From the NCBI GenBank assembly GCA_021815065.1, contig JAKAHI010000081.1, positions 1 through 6,452 of the forward strand: 6,452 nt of DNA, written 5' to 3'. A program made the translations under genes and the position numbers. This document shows positions 4,868-6,452 of the stretch, piece by piece (position 1 is the first letter of the stretch; the number at the start of each line of letters is the position of its first letter). The notes below the pieces were generated by a model that was given only the letters and a program-made list of their open reading frames with translations, had not been told where the DNA came from and did no database searches. Source of the stretch: a bacterium (GTDB taxonomy: Bacteria; JAMCPX01).

Positions 4868-6279
4868 AAAAAGTTTTGTTCGTAGAACCAAAGGCAGTTG
4901 AGGCAAACGTATTTGCACAATTTATGAACCTGCCCCTCATGGGACCGCTTTATCTGGGTTCCCTTATAAAGAAAGCTGGGTTCGATGTTAAAATAGTAAA
5001 CGAAAATTTACTGGGAAGAAAATTGACCATGAATGAGCTCGAAGGCGATTTCCTTCTCCTGACTTCGCTGACATCCACCTCCGAGAGGGCGTATGAACTG
5101 GCAAGACAATTCAAACAAAAAAATCCCAATTCCACGGTGATCATGGGAGGCATCCATGCTACGTTCCTTAAAGAGGAGGCGGGGAAGTACGTCGACTACG
5201 TCGTGTCGGGCGAGGGTGAGGATGTGATTGTAGATCTTCTCAAAAACGGCTCTGACCAGCGCATTATAAACGGCAAATTATTGGACACGCTCGATAACCT
5301 TCCGCTCCCGGATTTCAACCTGCTGGTAAACAGCAACAAAATGAGCATTACGCCTATTATGACGTCAAGGGGCTGCCCGTACGACTGCAATTTCTGTTCC
5401 GTGACGAAGATGTTCGGCCAGGGATACAGGACACTGCCGGTTGACAGGGTGATAGAAGAGCTGCGACAGGTAAAAACCGATTTTGTTTTCTTCTATGACG
5501 ACAACCTCACCGCAAATGTCAACCGCACGCATGAGTTGATGGAGCGCATAGCGAAGGAAAAATTTAAATTCAACTGGTCTGCACAGGTACGCACGGACAT
5601 TACGCGGTATCCCGATCTTGTAAAAGACATGAAGAAAGCGGGGTGCGACACGGTGTATATCGGGTTCGAATCCGTCAGCAATGCGACCCTGAACAGCCTC
5701 AGCAAACATCAAACCATCGACGACATACAACGCGCCATAGATGTTTTTCACGGCAACAGCATCCGTATTCACGGCATGTTTATATTCGGCGGAGACGAGG
5801 ATGATAAGTCCATATTCAAAGAGACGGTAAAATTCTCGATAAAGAACAAGATAGACACTGTCCAGTATATGATCCTGACGCCTTTGCCGGGCACAGATAC
5901 CTATCAGAGGATCGAATCCGAGGGTAGACTCCTGCATAAGATGTGGCATTACTATGACGGCCTGCACGCCGTGTTCCAGCCTAAAAACATGTCGCCGTTC
6001 GAACTGCAACAGGGAATGCTGGATTCCTTTGAAGAGTTTTATTCGTACACAAGGTTGCTCAACGAGGCACTTAATCTTGTCTATGACAGGACCCTGGGAA
6101 AGGCGGTTGGCTTGATCAACTATAAATCTTATCCGGCTTCCACCCTGGCTATAAAATTCGTCGCCAACCATATTGTAAAGAGATGGTCAAAGCTTAACAA
6201 GGATTACATGGCATACCTTTCTCAAATAAGGTCAAGTATGAAAAGATCCGCGCAGGCTTTACATCTCAATATGTTTTAG
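4864..6279 (+). CDS. B12-binding-domain radical SAM protein, substrate unknown
   Basis: Of 471 residues, about 1-135 form a Rossmann-like cobalamin-binding-type domain, ending in the typical GGIHAT (95-100) and VVSGEGED (113-120). There is no DxHxxG motif, so any cobalamin would bind without the lower histidine ligand, as in many class B enzymes. The radical SAM barrel starts at about 163, with the 4Fe-4S motif C171-x3-C175-x2-C178 (RGCPYDCNFCS). It continues through FFYDDNLT (209-216), YIGFES (265-270), GMFIFGG (304-310) and LTPLPGTDTY (338-347). A helical tail follows at about 380-471. Related enzymes methylate or rearrange carbon in lipids, hopanoids, tetrapyrroles and antibiotics. Length and style recall hopanoid-type members (HpnJ, HpnP), but no hopanoid gene is present and I do not assign one. 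It is translationally coupled to the membrane protein, and a ubiD-family gene starts three bases after its stop. Confidence 0.92.
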   Translation: MKKVLFVEPKAVEANVFAQFMNLPLMGPLYLGSLIKKAGFDVKIVNENLLGRKLTMNELEGDFLLLTSLTSTSERAYELARQFKQKNPNSTVIMGGIHATFLKEEAGKYVDYVVSGEGEDVIVDLLKNGSDQRIINGKLLDTLDNLPLPDFNLLVNSNKMSITPIMTSRGCPYDCNFCSVTKMFGQGYRTLPVDRVIEELRQVKTDFVFFYDDNLTANVNRTHELMERIAKEKFKFNWSAQVRTDITRYPDLVKDMKKAGCDTVYIGFESVSNATLNSLSKHQTIDDIQRAIDVFHGNSIRIHGMFIFGGDEDDKSIFKETVKFSIKNKIDTVQYMILTPLPGTDTYQRIESEGRLLHKMWHYYDGLHAVFQPKNMSPFELQQGMLDSFEEFYSYTRLLNEALNLVYDRTLGKAVGLINYKSYPASTLAIKFVANHIVKRWSKLNKDYMAYLSQIRSSMKRSAQALHLNMF

Positions 6280-6282
6280 GAA

Positions 6283-6452
6283 ATGTACTTCAAAGACCTC
6301 AGGGCATATATCTCCGCCCTTGAAGACAGAGCGGAGATAAAAACAATAGGCAAAGAGGTTTCCCCTGATCTGGAGGCTGCAGAGATCGCAGACAGGATGA
6401 TTAAGTCGGGCGGACCCGCACTGTTGTTCAAAAACGTTAAAGGCAGCCGGTT
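6283..6452 (+). CDS. UbiD-family decarboxylase, N-terminus (partial)
   Basis: The frame is open from the ATG at 6283 to the window edge, giving 56 residues. They match the UbiD N-terminus closely: FKDLRAYISALEDRAEI (3-19), then EVSPDLEAAEIADR, then GGPALLFKNVKGSR. UbiD enzymes use prenylated FMN, made by UbiX, to decarboxylate or carboxylate aromatic or unsaturated acids in ubiquinone or menaquinone synthesis or in anaerobic breakdown of phenols. The piece is too short to place in a subgroup, and the catalytic Glu-Arg-Glu residues lie beyond the window. AGGA sits unusually close (6278-6281), only one base from the ATG, so coupling to the radical SAM gene, whose stop is three bases upstream, is likely to matter. 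Confidence 0.88.
   Translation, partial: MYFKDLRAYISALEDRAEIKTIGKEVSPDLEAAEIADRMIKSGGPALLFKNVKGSR

Noticed and set aside
5365..6171. Long open frame on the - strand (268 codons) opposite the radical SAM gene
   Set aside because: The + strand encodes the CxxxCxxC barrel throughout; the antisense product has no family features and unusual composition.
1..6452. CRISPR array, tRNA, rRNA, IS element or long repeats
   Set aside because: No spaced direct repeats, cloverleaf, transposase or terminal inverted repeats were seen; nearly all sequence is accounted for by genes.

Overview
The window is a compact, single-stranded stretch of bacterial chromosome: all nine recognisable genes read on the + strand. 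Most adjacent genes overlap or lie within about 10 bases of each other. Base composition is moderate by eye and there is no sign of phage, IS elements, CRISPR, tRNA or rRNA. The gene set (FCD-type GntR regulator, HNH protein, patatin-like hydrolase, RluA-family pseudouridine synthase, PgeF/YfiH, a B12-binding-type radical SAM enzyme and a UbiD-family decarboxylase) suggests an anaerobic deltaproteobacterium-like organism (Desulfobacterota, perhaps a Syntrophorhabdus-type lineage). This placement is an inference from gene content and recalled protein style, not from a marker gene.

Layout. Positions 1-207 are the tail of an upstream gene with a beta-strand pattern resembling DUF1573-type Ig-like domains. 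A 57-base gap (208-264) holds a promoter whose -10 box lies inside a perfect inverted repeat, TGTATA-TTG-TATACA, the expected type of operator for a FadR/VanR-class GntR protein. From 265 to 4303 runs a six-gene block: gntR regulator, HNH protein, patatin-like hydrolase, a 92-residue protein of unknown function, an RluA-family rRNA/tRNA pseudouridine synthase, and a short PgeF. A 75-base gap (4304-4378) has no visible terminator but holds a good sigma70-type promoter. It is followed by a six-helix membrane protein built from three copies of an LWP-containing hairpin, a radical SAM enzyme joined to it by an ATGA overlap, and the start of a ubiD-family gene cut by the window edge.

How the genes fit together. 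The first block mixes a regulator with RNA-modification, nucleoside and lipid housekeeping functions. The regulator probably controls its own promoter and so the genes behind it. The second block (membrane protein, radical SAM, UbiD) could serve lipid, quinone or aromatic-acid chemistry, but no substrate can be read from sequence.

The points most worth a second look are two promoters placed so that transcription would begin at or within a few bases of the start codon (possible leaderless mRNAs), an altered metal site in the GntR effector domain, a PgeF lacking the usual N-terminal segment, a pseudouridine synthase with substitutions in otherwise near-invariant motifs, and the triple-hairpin membrane protein. 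I see no convincing new defence or mobile system.
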